Below are positions 15,946 through 23,092 of a stretch of 44,775 bases of DNA, in pieces; the stretch's first letter is position 1, and every line of letters begins with the position of its first letter. The notes under the pieces were generated by a model, which ran no database searches, was not told where the DNA came from, and was given only the letters and a program-made list of their open reading frames with translations. The stretch is from CAYORM01 sp964406375 (GTDB taxonomy: Bacteria; Pseudomonadota; Alphaproteobacteria; DSM-16000; Inquilinaceae), in assembly GCA_964406375.1 (NCBI GenBank), contig CAYORM010000022.1:1-44775 (forward strand), written 5' to 3'. The translations under genes and the position numbers were made by a program.

Positions 15946-16863
15946 ATGCAGATCTATCTGCCCATTGCTGAAGTATCGCTCAACATCTTTCTACTCCTCG
16001 GCATGGGCGGGCTGATCGGGTATCTCTCGGGCCTGTTCGGCGTCGGCGGCGGCTTCCTCATGACCCCCCTCCTGATCTTCGCGGGCGTGCCCCCGGCGGT
16101 CGCCGTGGCGTCCGGCGCCAACGAGATCACCGCCGCCTCCATCTCGGGCGCGCAGGCCCACTGGCGGCGCGGCGGGGTGGACGTGAAGATGGGGATCGTC
16201 CTCATCATCGGCGGCGTCATGGGGTCCTATTTCGGCGCCTGGCTGTTCAAGATCCTGCGCGCCATCGGCCAGGTGGAGCTTCTGATCGGCGTCGCCTACG
16301 TGATCTTCCTCGGCGCGGTGGGGCTGCTCATGTTCCTCGAGAGCGTGCGCGCGCTGCTGCACCAGCGGCGCGGCCTGCCGCCGCCGCCCCGGCGCCGCCA
16401 CCGGAGCTGGTTCGACGCCCTGCCGCTCAAGATCCGCTTCCGCAAGTCCCGGCAATATTTGAGCGTCTTCCTCCCCCTCGTCATCGGCGCCTTCGTCGGC
16501 GTGCTGGTCGCGGTCATGGGGGTCGGCGGCGGCTTCATCATGGTCCCGGCCATGATCTACCTCCTCAACATGCCGACCAATGTGGTGGTGGGGACGTCGC
16601 TCTTCCAGATCACCGTGGTCACCGCCAGCGTCACCTTCTTCCATGCGGTCAATACCCAGACCGTGGACATCGTGCTGGCGCTCATCCTGCTCACGGGCGC
16701 GGTGATCGGCGCGCAGTTCGGGGCGCGCGCGGGCACCCGCCTCAAGGGGGAGCAGCTGCGCGTGCTCCTCGCCATCCTCGTCCTCGCCGTCTGCAGCCGC
16801 ATGGCCTACGACCTCTTCGTGCAGCCGGCCGAGCTGTTCTCCATTTCCCTGGTGACGGAATAG
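15946..16863 (+). CDS. TauE/SafE (TSUP) family sulfite/anion exporter-like permease
   Basis: Inner-membrane permease of the TSUP family, members of which move sulfite, sulfoacetate or related anions. The 305 residues show the duplicated family motif: LSGLFGVGGGFLMTPLL near residues 28-46 and AVMGVGGGFIMVPAMIYLLNMPTNVVVGTS in the second half, joined by a basic cytoplasmic loop (about 138-168). About eight hydrophobic segments are apparent. The start MQIYLPIAEVSLNIF is typical of alphaproteobacterial members, although no clear ribosome site precedes it. The Alph_Pro_TM gene follows three bases after its stop, a pairing seen widely in alphaproteobacteria. The substrate is not known from sequence. 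Confidence 0.9.
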   Translation: MQIYLPIAEVSLNIFLLLGMGGLIGYLSGLFGVGGGFLMTPLLIFAGVPPAVAVASGANEITAASISGAQAHWRRGGVDVKMGIVLIIGGVMGSYFGAWLFKILRAIGQVELLIGVAYVIFLGAVGLLMFLESVRALLHQRRGLPPPPRRRHRSWFDALPLKIRFRKSRQYLSVFLPLVIGAFVGVLVAVMGVGGGFIMVPAMIYLLNMPTNVVVGTSLFQITVVTASVTFFHAVNTQTVDIVLALILLTGAVIGAQFGARAGTRLKGEQLRVLLAILVLAVCSRMAYDLFVQPAELFSISLVTE

Positions 16864-16866
16864 GCG

Positions 16867-17685
16867 ATGGGGATCATGTGTCGCCTGTGGGGACTGGTTC
16901 TCTTCGCCATGATCGCGGCGCTCGCGCCCCGCGGCGCGGGTGCGCAAGGACTGGTCGCCGACATCTCCCGCCATCAGATCGAGATCAGCTCGCGCTTCAC
17001 GGGCACAAGCCTTCTGCTGTTCGGCGCCGTGGACTGGGGCCGGCTGCCCGAGGATGAGCGGCCGCGCGGCGGGGGGAGCCCGGCCTTCACCTTCCGCGAC
17101 CATGACATCATCGTGGTGGTGCGCGGCCCGGCCCTTCCCTATGTGGTGCGCGAAAAGGGGGAGATCGGCGGCGTCTGGGTCAATCGCGAGCAGGCGGTGC
17201 TCGACCGCATCCCGAGCTTCTATGCCCTGGCGGCGACCCGCCCGCCCGCGGAAATCCTGCTGCCCGAGGAGCTGGAACTGCATCCTCTCGGTCTCGACCG
17301 CATCCCCATCACCTGGTCAAGCCCGCCGCCGCCGGGGCGGGAGGCGGAATACCGCGCGGCGGTGCTGCGCGAATTCACCCGCGCGGGGCTTTATTCCGAA
17401 CGGCCGCGGTCGCTCCAGGTCATGGGCGAGACCCTGTTCCGCACCGAGATCTATTTCCCGTCCCACGTGCCCATCGGCCGCTACCAGGCGGAGGTGTTCC
17501 TGGTGCGGAACGGCGTGGTGGTGAGCCGCCAGACGGCGCTTCTCACCGTGGACAAGATCGGGCTGGAGCGGGCGATCCACGAATTCGCCCACGAGGCGCC
17601 GGCGGCCTACGGCCTCGTCGCCATCATGATGGCGGTGGGCGCGGGCCTGATCGCGGGGGCCGTGTCCCGGCGCTTCTCCGCCTGA
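16867..17685 (+). CDS. Alph_Pro_TM family protein (TIGR02186), partner of TSUP permease
   Basis: Uncharacterised membrane-anchored periplasmic protein of the TIGR02186/Alph_Pro_TM family. The 272 residues have an N-terminal signal peptide (hydrophobic about 7-26, ending AGAQG) and a beta-rich body beginning LVADISRHQIEISSRFTGTSLLLFGAVD. One C-terminal transmembrane helix (about 246-266) precedes a short basic tail. It starts three bases after the TauE/SafE stop, so the two are co-transcribed and possibly translationally coupled. The pairing suggests that the periplasmic domain assists or gates the permease; this is inference. The family has no known catalytic motif. Confidence 0.85.
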   Translation: MGIMCRLWGLVLFAMIAALAPRGAGAQGLVADISRHQIEISSRFTGTSLLLFGAVDWGRLPEDERPRGGGSPAFTFRDHDIIVVVRGPALPYVVREKGEIGGVWVNREQAVLDRIPSFYALAATRPPAEILLPEELELHPLGLDRIPITWSSPPPPGREAEYRAAVLREFTRAGLYSERPRSLQVMGETLFRTEIYFPSHVPIGRYQAEVFLVRNGVVVSRQTALLTVDKIGLERAIHEFAHEAPAAYGLVAIMMAVGAGLIAGAVSRRFSA

Positions 17686-17694
17686 CGGCGACGC

Positions 17695-17982
17695 TCAGTG
17701 GATGCTGGGGCTTGCGGGCGGAAGGCTCGCGGCCTTGACCACCAGTTTCTTCGCCACCTCGCGCCACAATTCCTCGCCCTCGCGGTCGCCCTTCAGGTTG
17801 AGCCGTTCGATGGCCTCGTCGGCGAGCCGCAGGGCCGCCGAGCCGTGGCGGGCGAGCAGATTGTCGGCGACGATCGAGAAATAGGGCGCGGGATCGATCC
17901 CTTCGGCGCGCAGGGCCGCAAGGGCGGTCATGGCGTCGGAGCCTTGGGAATGATGCTGCGGGGCGGAATGGTCGTTGGACAT
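17695..17982 (-). CDS. Small conserved-looking hypothetical protein
   Basis: A 95-residue protein that I do not recognise. It has a polar, His/Gln-rich N-terminus (1-16), then a predicted helical core ALAALRAEGIDPAPYFSIVADNLLARHG and ALRLADEAIERLNLKGDREGEELWREVAKKLV. No signal peptide, membrane segment or cysteine is present. GAGGTAG lies just before the ATG at 17982, and codon use matches its neighbours, so it is probably a real gene. It converges on the Alph_Pro_TM gene with a 9-base gap. A hairpin, GGAAGAC / GTCTTCC (17993-18013), lies just upstream of its start. Confidence 0.65.
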   Translation of the reverse strand: MSNDHSAPQHHSQGSDAMTALAALRAEGIDPAPYFSIVADNLLARHGSAALRLADEAIERLNLKGDREGEELWREVAKKLVVKAASLPPASPSIH

Positions 17983-18071
17983 GGGCTACCTCGGAAGACT
18001 GTACCGGTCTTCCCCCATGCAATAGCCTTGCCAGCTGAAACTCCGCAGAATTCCGCGGGTTTTTCCTTCGG

Positions 18072-18094
18072 CCGGCGGCATTTCCTGCCGCCGG
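18072..18094. repeat. Strong GC-rich hairpin downstream of bioD
   Basis: CCGGCGGCA (18072-18080), loop TTTCC, TGCCGCCGG (18086-18094): a perfect 9-bp stem just 3' of the bioD stop (18104, minus strand). No T-tract follows on the minus strand, so it may stabilise the mRNA 3' end or act as a weak terminator. Confidence 0.5.
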
Positions 18095-18103
18095 GTCGCG
18101 GGA

Positions 18104-18787
18104 TCAGGCGGGCAAAATCTGCAGGAGGGGCGGCGCCGCCCGCCAGGGCGCGTCGCCAGCGTTGGCGACCCGCGGGCAGAACAGGACGGGAAGCGATCCA
18201 AGATGGCGGCGCAGGGTCGCGACAAGCTCATCAGGGCTTCCCGCCGTCTCTTCCGATTCGCTGACGACGATCCCGTGGATCACGATGCCCCGGCCGCTGA
18301 GGGCCTCGACGGTCGCGATGGTATGGCTGATGGTGCCGAGATAGCTGCCCGCGACGACGAGGGCCGGAAGCCCCAGGGCCGCGATCCAGTCCGCCACCAG
18401 ATGGTCGTCGGTCACCGGCACGAAGGCGCCGCCCACGCCCTCGATCAGGAGAACGTCCACGGGATCCGCCATCGCGCGGCGGCCATGATCGACGAGCGCG
18501 TCGAAATCGAGCCGCCTGCCCTCCCGAGCCGCCGCCATGTGGGGGGAGAGGGGTGCGGCGAAGCGCCACGGGCTGATGCGGTCGAGATTGTCCGCTGTCA
18601 GCGCAAGGCCCTGGGCGCGGAGCAGGAGATGGGCGTCGCTCGCCCCATCATCGGGATCGAAGCCGCTCAAAATCGGCTTCAGGGCGGCGACCCGCCGTCC
18701 CGCCGCCCGGGCCTGGAATGCGAGCGCGGCGGTGACGAAGGTCTTGCCGATCCCGGTGCCGGTCGCGGTGACGAAAAGCCGGGTCAT
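18104..18787 (-). CDS. bioD: Dethiobiotin synthetase
   Basis: ATP-dependent enzyme that closes the ureido ring on 7,8-diaminopelargonic acid, the third step of biotin ring assembly. The 227 residues carry the P-loop GTGIGKT (10-16), the substrate lysine in ALKPILSGF, and IEGVGGAFVPVTDDHLVADWI, the second nucleotide/Mg segment. Length is typical. The start overlaps the bioF stop as ATGA, so translation is coupled. It is last in the minus arm: unknown 192-residue protein, bioF, bioD. Confidence 0.96.
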   Translation of the reverse strand: MTRLFVTATGTGIGKTFVTAALAFQARAAGRRVAALKPILSGFDPDDGASDAHLLLRAQGLALTADNLDRISPWRFAAPLSPHMAAAREGRRLDFDALVDHGRRAMADPVDVLLIEGVGGAFVPVTDDHLVADWIAALGLPALVVAGSYLGTISHTIATVEALSGRGIVIHGIVVSESEETAGSPDELVATLRRHLGSLPVLFCPRVANAGDAPWRAAPPLLQILPA

Positions 18788-19962
18788 GGGGCGGGTCGGG
18801 GCAGGCCGAGGGCGCGGACGGCCTCCGCAAGGCGCAGCACGTCCTGATCCTGGTGCGCCGCGGTGAAGGTGACGCGAAGCCGCGCCGTCCCCTCCGGCAC
18901 CGTGGGCGGACGGATGGCGACGACGAGGAACCCCCGCTCCTCGAGCGCCGCCGCCGCTTGCAGGGCGGCGTCCGGCGCGCCGACGATCACCGGCACGATG
19001 GGGCTTTGCGGCTGGGCCAGGCCGAGGGCGTCGGCGAAAAGCCGCGCCTTGCGCAACGGCTCCCCGCGCAATGCGGGATCGTTCGCGATCACGTCGAGGG
19101 CGGCGATGCTCGCGGCGACGCTCGCGGGCGGAAGGCCCGTGGTGAAGATGAGGCTCCGCGCCCGGTTCTTCACGTAATCGATCACCGTGCGCGACGCGCA
19201 GAGATAGCCGCCGTAGGACCCCATGGCCTTGGACAGGGTCCCCATCTGCAACGGCACGTCGGCCTTGTCCGGGCCCATGAAGCTCGACCCCCGACCGTCA
19301 CGGCCGAGGACGCCGACGCCGTGGGCGTCATCGGTCATGAGCCAGGCGTCGAAGCGGCGGGCAAGCGGCGCCATCTCGTCGAGCGGAGCGAGATCCCCGT
19401 CCATGCTGAAGACGCCGTCGGTGAGGATCAGCGCATGGCGGAAGGACTGCCGGTGCTCCGCCAGCAGGGCGGCGAGATGATCCATGTCGTTATGGCGGAA
19501 GGTCATGACCTCCGCGCCGCTGATCCGCGCGCCCGCGAACAGGCAGGCATGGCAATATTCATCCATCAGGATGAGATCGCCCGGCCCCGCGAAACAGGGA
19601 ATGATGCCGAGATTGGCAAGATAGCCGCTGCCGAAGACCGCCGCCGCCTCGGTCCCCTTGAGCGCGGCGAGGCGGGATTCCAGCGCGTCGAGCAGGGGAT
19701 GGTTCCCCGTGATGAGCCGCGACGCCCCGGCGCCCGCGCCGTATGTGTCGATCGCCGCCCTGGCGCGGGCCTTCACTTCCGGATGATGGGCGAGGTTCAG
19801 GTAATCGTTGCAAGAAAAGGAGATGAGCCTCCGTCCCTCCCGCGTCACCGTGCCGTCCGCATGCCGAACGGTGGGCCGGATGGTGCGATAGAGACCCCGC
19901 GCCCTGATTTCGGCGAGCTTTGCCGCCGCGAAGCTGTCGATCGAAGGCAGGGGAGGGGACAT
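18784..19962 (-). CDS. bioF: 8-amino-7-oxononanoate synthase
   Basis: PLP enzyme condensing pimeloyl-thioester with L-alanine, the first step of biotin ring assembly. The 392 residues contain FSCNDYLNLAHHPEV, GAGASRLITGNHPLLDALE, the cofactor Asp/His pair in DDAHGVGVLG and the PLP lysine Lys245 in TLSKAMGSYGG. Length is normal. Start taken at ATG 19962; an alternative ATG at 19980 adds six residues and neither has a strong ribosome site. Overlaps bioD by four bases and lies 75 bases after the unknown gene at 20038-20616. No bioC or pimeloyl-ACP esterase gene is visible in the window. Confidence 0.96.
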   Translation of the reverse strand: MSPPLPSIDSFAAAKLAEIRARGLYRTIRPTVRHADGTVTREGRRLISFSCNDYLNLAHHPEVKARARAAIDTYGAGAGASRLITGNHPLLDALESRLAALKGTEAAAVFGSGYLANLGIIPCFAGPGDLILMDEYCHACLFAGARISGAEVMTFRHNDMDHLAALLAEHRQSFRHALILTDGVFSMDGDLAPLDEMAPLARRFDAWLMTDDAHGVGVLGRDGRGSSFMGPDKADVPLQMGTLSKAMGSYGGYLCASRTVIDYVKNRARSLIFTTGLPPASVAASIAALDVIANDPALRGEPLRKARLFADALGLAQPQSPIVPVIVGAPDAALQAAAALEERGFLVVAIRPPTVPEGTARLRVTFTAAHQDQDVLRLAEAVRALGLPRPAP

Positions 19963-20037
19963 GGGCGCGTTCTTCAGCATTGGACCGCGCGCATCATGGA
20001 GACGGGCTGTCGCCGAGTCAATCGCCGGGCGAAATGG

Positions 20038-20616
20038 TCACGAGGGCTTGCGCCCGTCCTTCGCCACGCCCTCGGCCTTCGCCCGCTCGAGGTCGGCGTC
20101 CGACAGCACGGCGACGTCGGGATCCGCCGTATCGCCGCGCGCGGCCGGGAAGCGGAGGCCTTCCATGTAGGGCGTCGGCTCCTTCCGGCGGTAGTCGAGG
20201 AATTCCCGGGCGTAGTAATCCCGCGCCTCCTCAACGGACTTGGCTCCCGTCACGATGTCGTGCATGAGATTGAGGGCGAGGGCGTTCGCTTCCTCGTCAT
20301 GGCAGCGGGCGGAAACCTCCCCCACCGTGCGCTCCACGATGACCGAGCCGTCGAAGCGGGCGATATCCGTGAACTTGTCGCAGGGCACCCGGTAGTCGAT
20401 GACGGTCTCGACGGAATCATGGTGGGTCGTCGGGAAGTCGTGCCGGTAGAAGGCGCGGGATGCGATGATGCGCTTCCATCGGCCGCGGTCGTGCCAGATG
20501 AGCAGGCTTTCCGTCGCTTCGTCCGGCGGGCCGTGACGGTCGAGGACGAGCTGCGCCGCCTCCCGCGATTCCTCGGGCCAGGCCCTGATGATATCTTCCG
20601 CCGATCGCGCGCCCAT
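20038..20616 (-). CDS. Uncharacterised 192-residue protein at the head of the bioF-bioD arm
   Basis: I cannot assign a function. The 192 residues form a soluble, charged protein without signal peptide, membrane segment, cysteine pair or a GXSXG esterase motif. Recognisable stretches are EDIIRAWPEESREAAQLVLD, HGPPDEATESLLIWHDRGRWKR, HDFPTTHHDSVETVIDYRVP and NALALNLMHDIVTGAKSVEEAR. They resemble a widespread family of hypothetical proteins seen in diverse bacteria (recollection, not a search). Start chosen at ATG 20616 because GGAGG lies 7 bases upstream; ATG 20628 is possible. It is divergent from bioB and is the first gene before bioF-bioD, so it probably shares their control. A role in biotin metabolism is only guilt by association. 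Confidence 0.75.
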   Translation of the reverse strand: MGARSAEDIIRAWPEESREAAQLVLDRHGPPDEATESLLIWHDRGRWKRIIASRAFYRHDFPTTHHDSVETVIDYRVPCDKFTDIARFDGSVIVERTVGEVSARCHDEEANALALNLMHDIVTGAKSVEEARDYYAREFLDYRRKEPTPYMEGLRFPAARGDTADPDVAVLSDADLERAKAEGVAKDGRKPS

Positions 20617-20764
20617 GACGGCCTCCATTCTTACCCCAAGAACGGGCGGGGGTGCGCTCTGTTCCCCTTCAGGGCCGCCCGTTAAGTCTTGACTTCGCCG
20701 ATCGTCTCGGGAACTGTGCGCCGAAGTCGTATCTTGCACATAGACGCACCAGCGGAGCCGCGCC
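20617..20764. promoter_or_regulatory. Divergent control region of the two biotin arms
   Basis: This 148-base gap must hold promoters for bioB (plus) and the unknown-bioF-bioD arm (minus). TTGACT (20689-20694) is a fair plus-strand -35 but lacks a good -10 at 17 bases. A perfect 7-bp inverted repeat GACTTCG (20691-20697) / CGAAGTC (20722-20728) could be an operator. No BioR-type TTATCTATAA-like site is visible. Confidence 0.35.
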
Positions 20765-21742
20765 ATGAACGCCGTAACCCCAACGCTTTCTGCCTCGTCC
20801 GACGAGTTCCGGCATGACTGGACAAGGGAAGAGGTGGAGGCCCTGTTCGCGCTCCCCTTCAGCGATCTCCTGTTCCAGGCCCAGACGGTGCATCGCCGTC
20901 ATTTCGACGCCAACAAGGTGCAGCTGAGCCAGCTTCTCAGCATCAAGACCGGCGGCTGCCCCGAGGACTGCAAGTACTGCCCCCAGTCGGCGCGCTATGA
21001 CACCGGCGTCAAGGCCGAGAAGCTCATGGAGATCGAAGCGGTGATCGAGGCGGCGAAGGCCGCCAAGGAAGCGGGCGCCACCCGCTTCTGTATGGGCGCC
21101 GCCTGGCGCTCGCCCAAGGATCGCGACCTCGACAAGGTCTGCGCCATGGTGGAAGGGGTGAAGGCGCTCGGGCTCGAGACCTGCGTCACCCTCGGCATGC
21201 TGGAGGAGACCCAGGCGGAGCGGCTCAAGTCCGCGGGCCTCGATTATTACAACCACAATATCGATACCGCCCCCGAACATTACGGCGACATCATCACCAC
21301 CCGCACCTTCGAGGACCGGCTGCGCACGCTGGAGAACGTGCGCGCGGCGGGCATCAAGGTGTGCTGCGGCGGCATCGTCGGCATGGGCGAGGGACGGCAG
21401 GACCGCGCCGGCATGCTGGTGACCCTTGCCAACATGCCGAAGCATCCGGAAAGCGTGCCCATCAACATGCTGGTTCAGGTGGAAGGCACCCCCTTCTTCG
21501 GCCAGGAACAGCTGGACGTCCTTGAATTCGTCCGCACCATCGCGGTCGCGCGCATCATGATGCCGGCGTCCTACGTGCGGCTTTCCGCCGGTCGCGAGGC
21601 CATGAGCGACGAGGCCCAGGCCCTGTGCTTCCTCGCCGGCGCCAATTCGATCTTCTATGGCGAGAAACTGCTCACGACGCCCAACCCGAAGGACAGCGAC
21701 GACGCGAAGCTTTTCGCCCGTCTCGGCATCTCGGCGGCCTGA
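20765..21742 (+). CDS. bioB: Biotin synthase
   Basis: Radical SAM enzyme inserting sulfur into dethiobiotin, the last step of biotin synthesis. The 325 residues have the CX3CX2C cluster motif Cys65, Cys69, Cys72 (GGCPEDCKYCPQSARY) plus the conserved RFCMGAAWR, YNHNIDTAPEHY and ASYVRLSAGREAM that supply ligands of the auxiliary 2Fe-2S cluster. Length is normal. First gene of the plus arm; bioA follows after 48 bases. Confidence 0.98.
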   Translation: MNAVTPTLSASSDEFRHDWTREEVEALFALPFSDLLFQAQTVHRRHFDANKVQLSQLLSIKTGGCPEDCKYCPQSARYDTGVKAEKLMEIEAVIEAAKAAKEAGATRFCMGAAWRSPKDRDLDKVCAMVEGVKALGLETCVTLGMLEETQAERLKSAGLDYYNHNIDTAPEHYGDIITTRTFEDRLRTLENVRAAGIKVCCGGIVGMGEGRQDRAGMLVTLANMPKHPESVPINMLVQVEGTPFFGQEQLDVLEFVRTIAVARIMMPASYVRLSAGREAMSDEAQALCFLAGANSIFYGEKLLTTPNPKDSDDAKLFARLGISAA

Positions 21743-21790
21743 GCCAGGAATCGCCCGATCCCGGATGATCCGGGACAGGAGACGCGTTCC

Positions 21791-23092
21791 ATGACAGACG
21801 CCCATGGAGGCGGCTTCGGCCGCCATCTCTGGCTGCCCTATACCCAGATGAAGACGGCGCCCGCGCCGCTGGTGGCGGAAAGCACCGCGGGCGTGCGCAT
21901 AAGGCTGCGGGACGGGCGGGAGCTCATCGACGGCATCGCCTCGTGGTGGACGGCCTGCCACGGCTACAACCATCCCCATATCACCGCCGCCGTCACCGAA
22001 CAGGCGGCGCGCATGCCGCATATCATGTTCGGCGGCTTCATCCACGAACCGGCGGCGCGCCTTGCCGAACGTCTGGCGGCGCTCCTGCCCGGCGACCTCG
22101 ATCATGTGTTCTTCTCGGACTCGGGCTCGGTCGCGGTCGAGGTCGCCATGAAGATGGCGCTTCAATACTGGCTCAACAGGGGCGACGCGGGCCGCACGCG
22201 CTTCGTCTGCTTCCGCCACGGCTATCACGGGGATACGGCGGGGGCCATGTCGGTCTGCGATCCCGATGAGGGCATGCACCGCCTGTTCCGCGACCATGTG
22301 GCGCGGCAGATCGTCACCGACCTTCCCCGCGGGCCGGAGGCTCACGCCCAGTTCGATGCCTTCCTCGCAAGACGTGCGGGCGAAGTCGCCGCCGTCATCA
22401 TGGAGCCGCTCATTCAGGGCGCGGGCGGCATGAAGTTCCATGACCCGGCGGATCTTGCGGCCATCGCCGCCTCCGCCCGCCGTCACGGGGTCCTCCTCAT
22501 CCTCGACGAGATCTTCACCGGCTTCGCCCGCACGGGCACCATGTTCGCCTGCGCGGCGGCCGAGGTCACGCCGGACATCATCTGCCTCGGCAAGGCCCTG
22601 ACCGGGGGCGCGCTGACCCTTGCCGCGACCGTCGCGCGCCGCCATGTGTTCGAGGCGTTTCTGAGCGACGATGCGGGCCGCGCCCTCATGCACGGGCCGA
22701 CCTTCATGGGCAATCCCCTGGCCTGCGCCGCCGCCAACGCCTCCCTCGACCTGTTCGAGCGGGAGCCGCGGCTTGCGCAGGTGAAAATGATCGAGGCGCG
22801 GATGATAGCGGGGCTTGCGCCCTGCCGCGGAATTCCGGGCGTCGTGGACGTGCGGGTCAGGGGCGCCGTCGGCGTGGTGGAGCTTGCCGGGCGGCCCGAT
22901 CTCGTCGCGCTCCGGCAGGGGGCCGTCAAGCGCGGCTTGTGGCTTCGCCCCTTCGGGAACATTATCTATCTCGCGCCGGCGCTCACCATCGGGGCGGATG
23001 ACCTCGATGCCCTGACCTCCGGCATCTGCGCGATATTGGAACAGGAAGACTGGCGGGAAAGCCCGGCGGGAAAGGTTCAGGAATGGGAATGA
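21791..23092 (+). CDS. bioA: Adenosylmethionine-8-amino-7-oxononanoate aminotransferase
   Basis: PLP aminotransferase using SAM as amino donor to make 7,8-diaminopelargonic acid. The 433 residues show HLWLPYTQM, the BioA substrate-site signature, DGIASWWTACHGYNHP, SGSVAVEVAMKMA, LLILDEIFTGFARTG and the PLP lysine Lys268 in DIICLGKALTGG. The HLWLPYTQM signature and bio context favour BioA over other class III aminotransferases. Its stop overlaps the ATG at 23089 of the next gene as ATGA, an unusual link between a biotin gene and a peptidase. Confidence 0.96.
   Translation: MTDAHGGGFGRHLWLPYTQMKTAPAPLVAESTAGVRIRLRDGRELIDGIASWWTACHGYNHPHITAAVTEQAARMPHIMFGGFIHEPAARLAERLAALLPGDLDHVFFSDSGSVAVEVAMKMALQYWLNRGDAGRTRFVCFRHGYHGDTAGAMSVCDPDEGMHRLFRDHVARQIVTDLPRGPEAHAQFDAFLARRAGEVAAVIMEPLIQGAGGMKFHDPADLAAIAASARRHGVLLILDEIFTGFARTGTMFACAAAEVTPDIICLGKALTGGALTLAATVARRHVFEAFLSDDAGRALMHGPTFMGNPLACAAANASLDLFEREPRLAQVKMIEARMIAGLAPCRGIPGVVDVRVRGAVGVVELAGRPDLVALRQGAVKRGLWLRPFGNIIYLAPALTIGADDLDALTSGICAILEQEDWRESPAGKVQEWE

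Noticed and set aside
20617..20764. BioR-type operator for the biotin genes
   Set aside because: No TTATCTATAA-like palindrome is present; only the 7-bp dyad was found.
20669..22693. 674-residue minus-strand frame opposite bioB and bioA
   Set aside because: Arg/His/Gly-rich antisense composition and no motif; bioB and bioA on the plus strand are complete.
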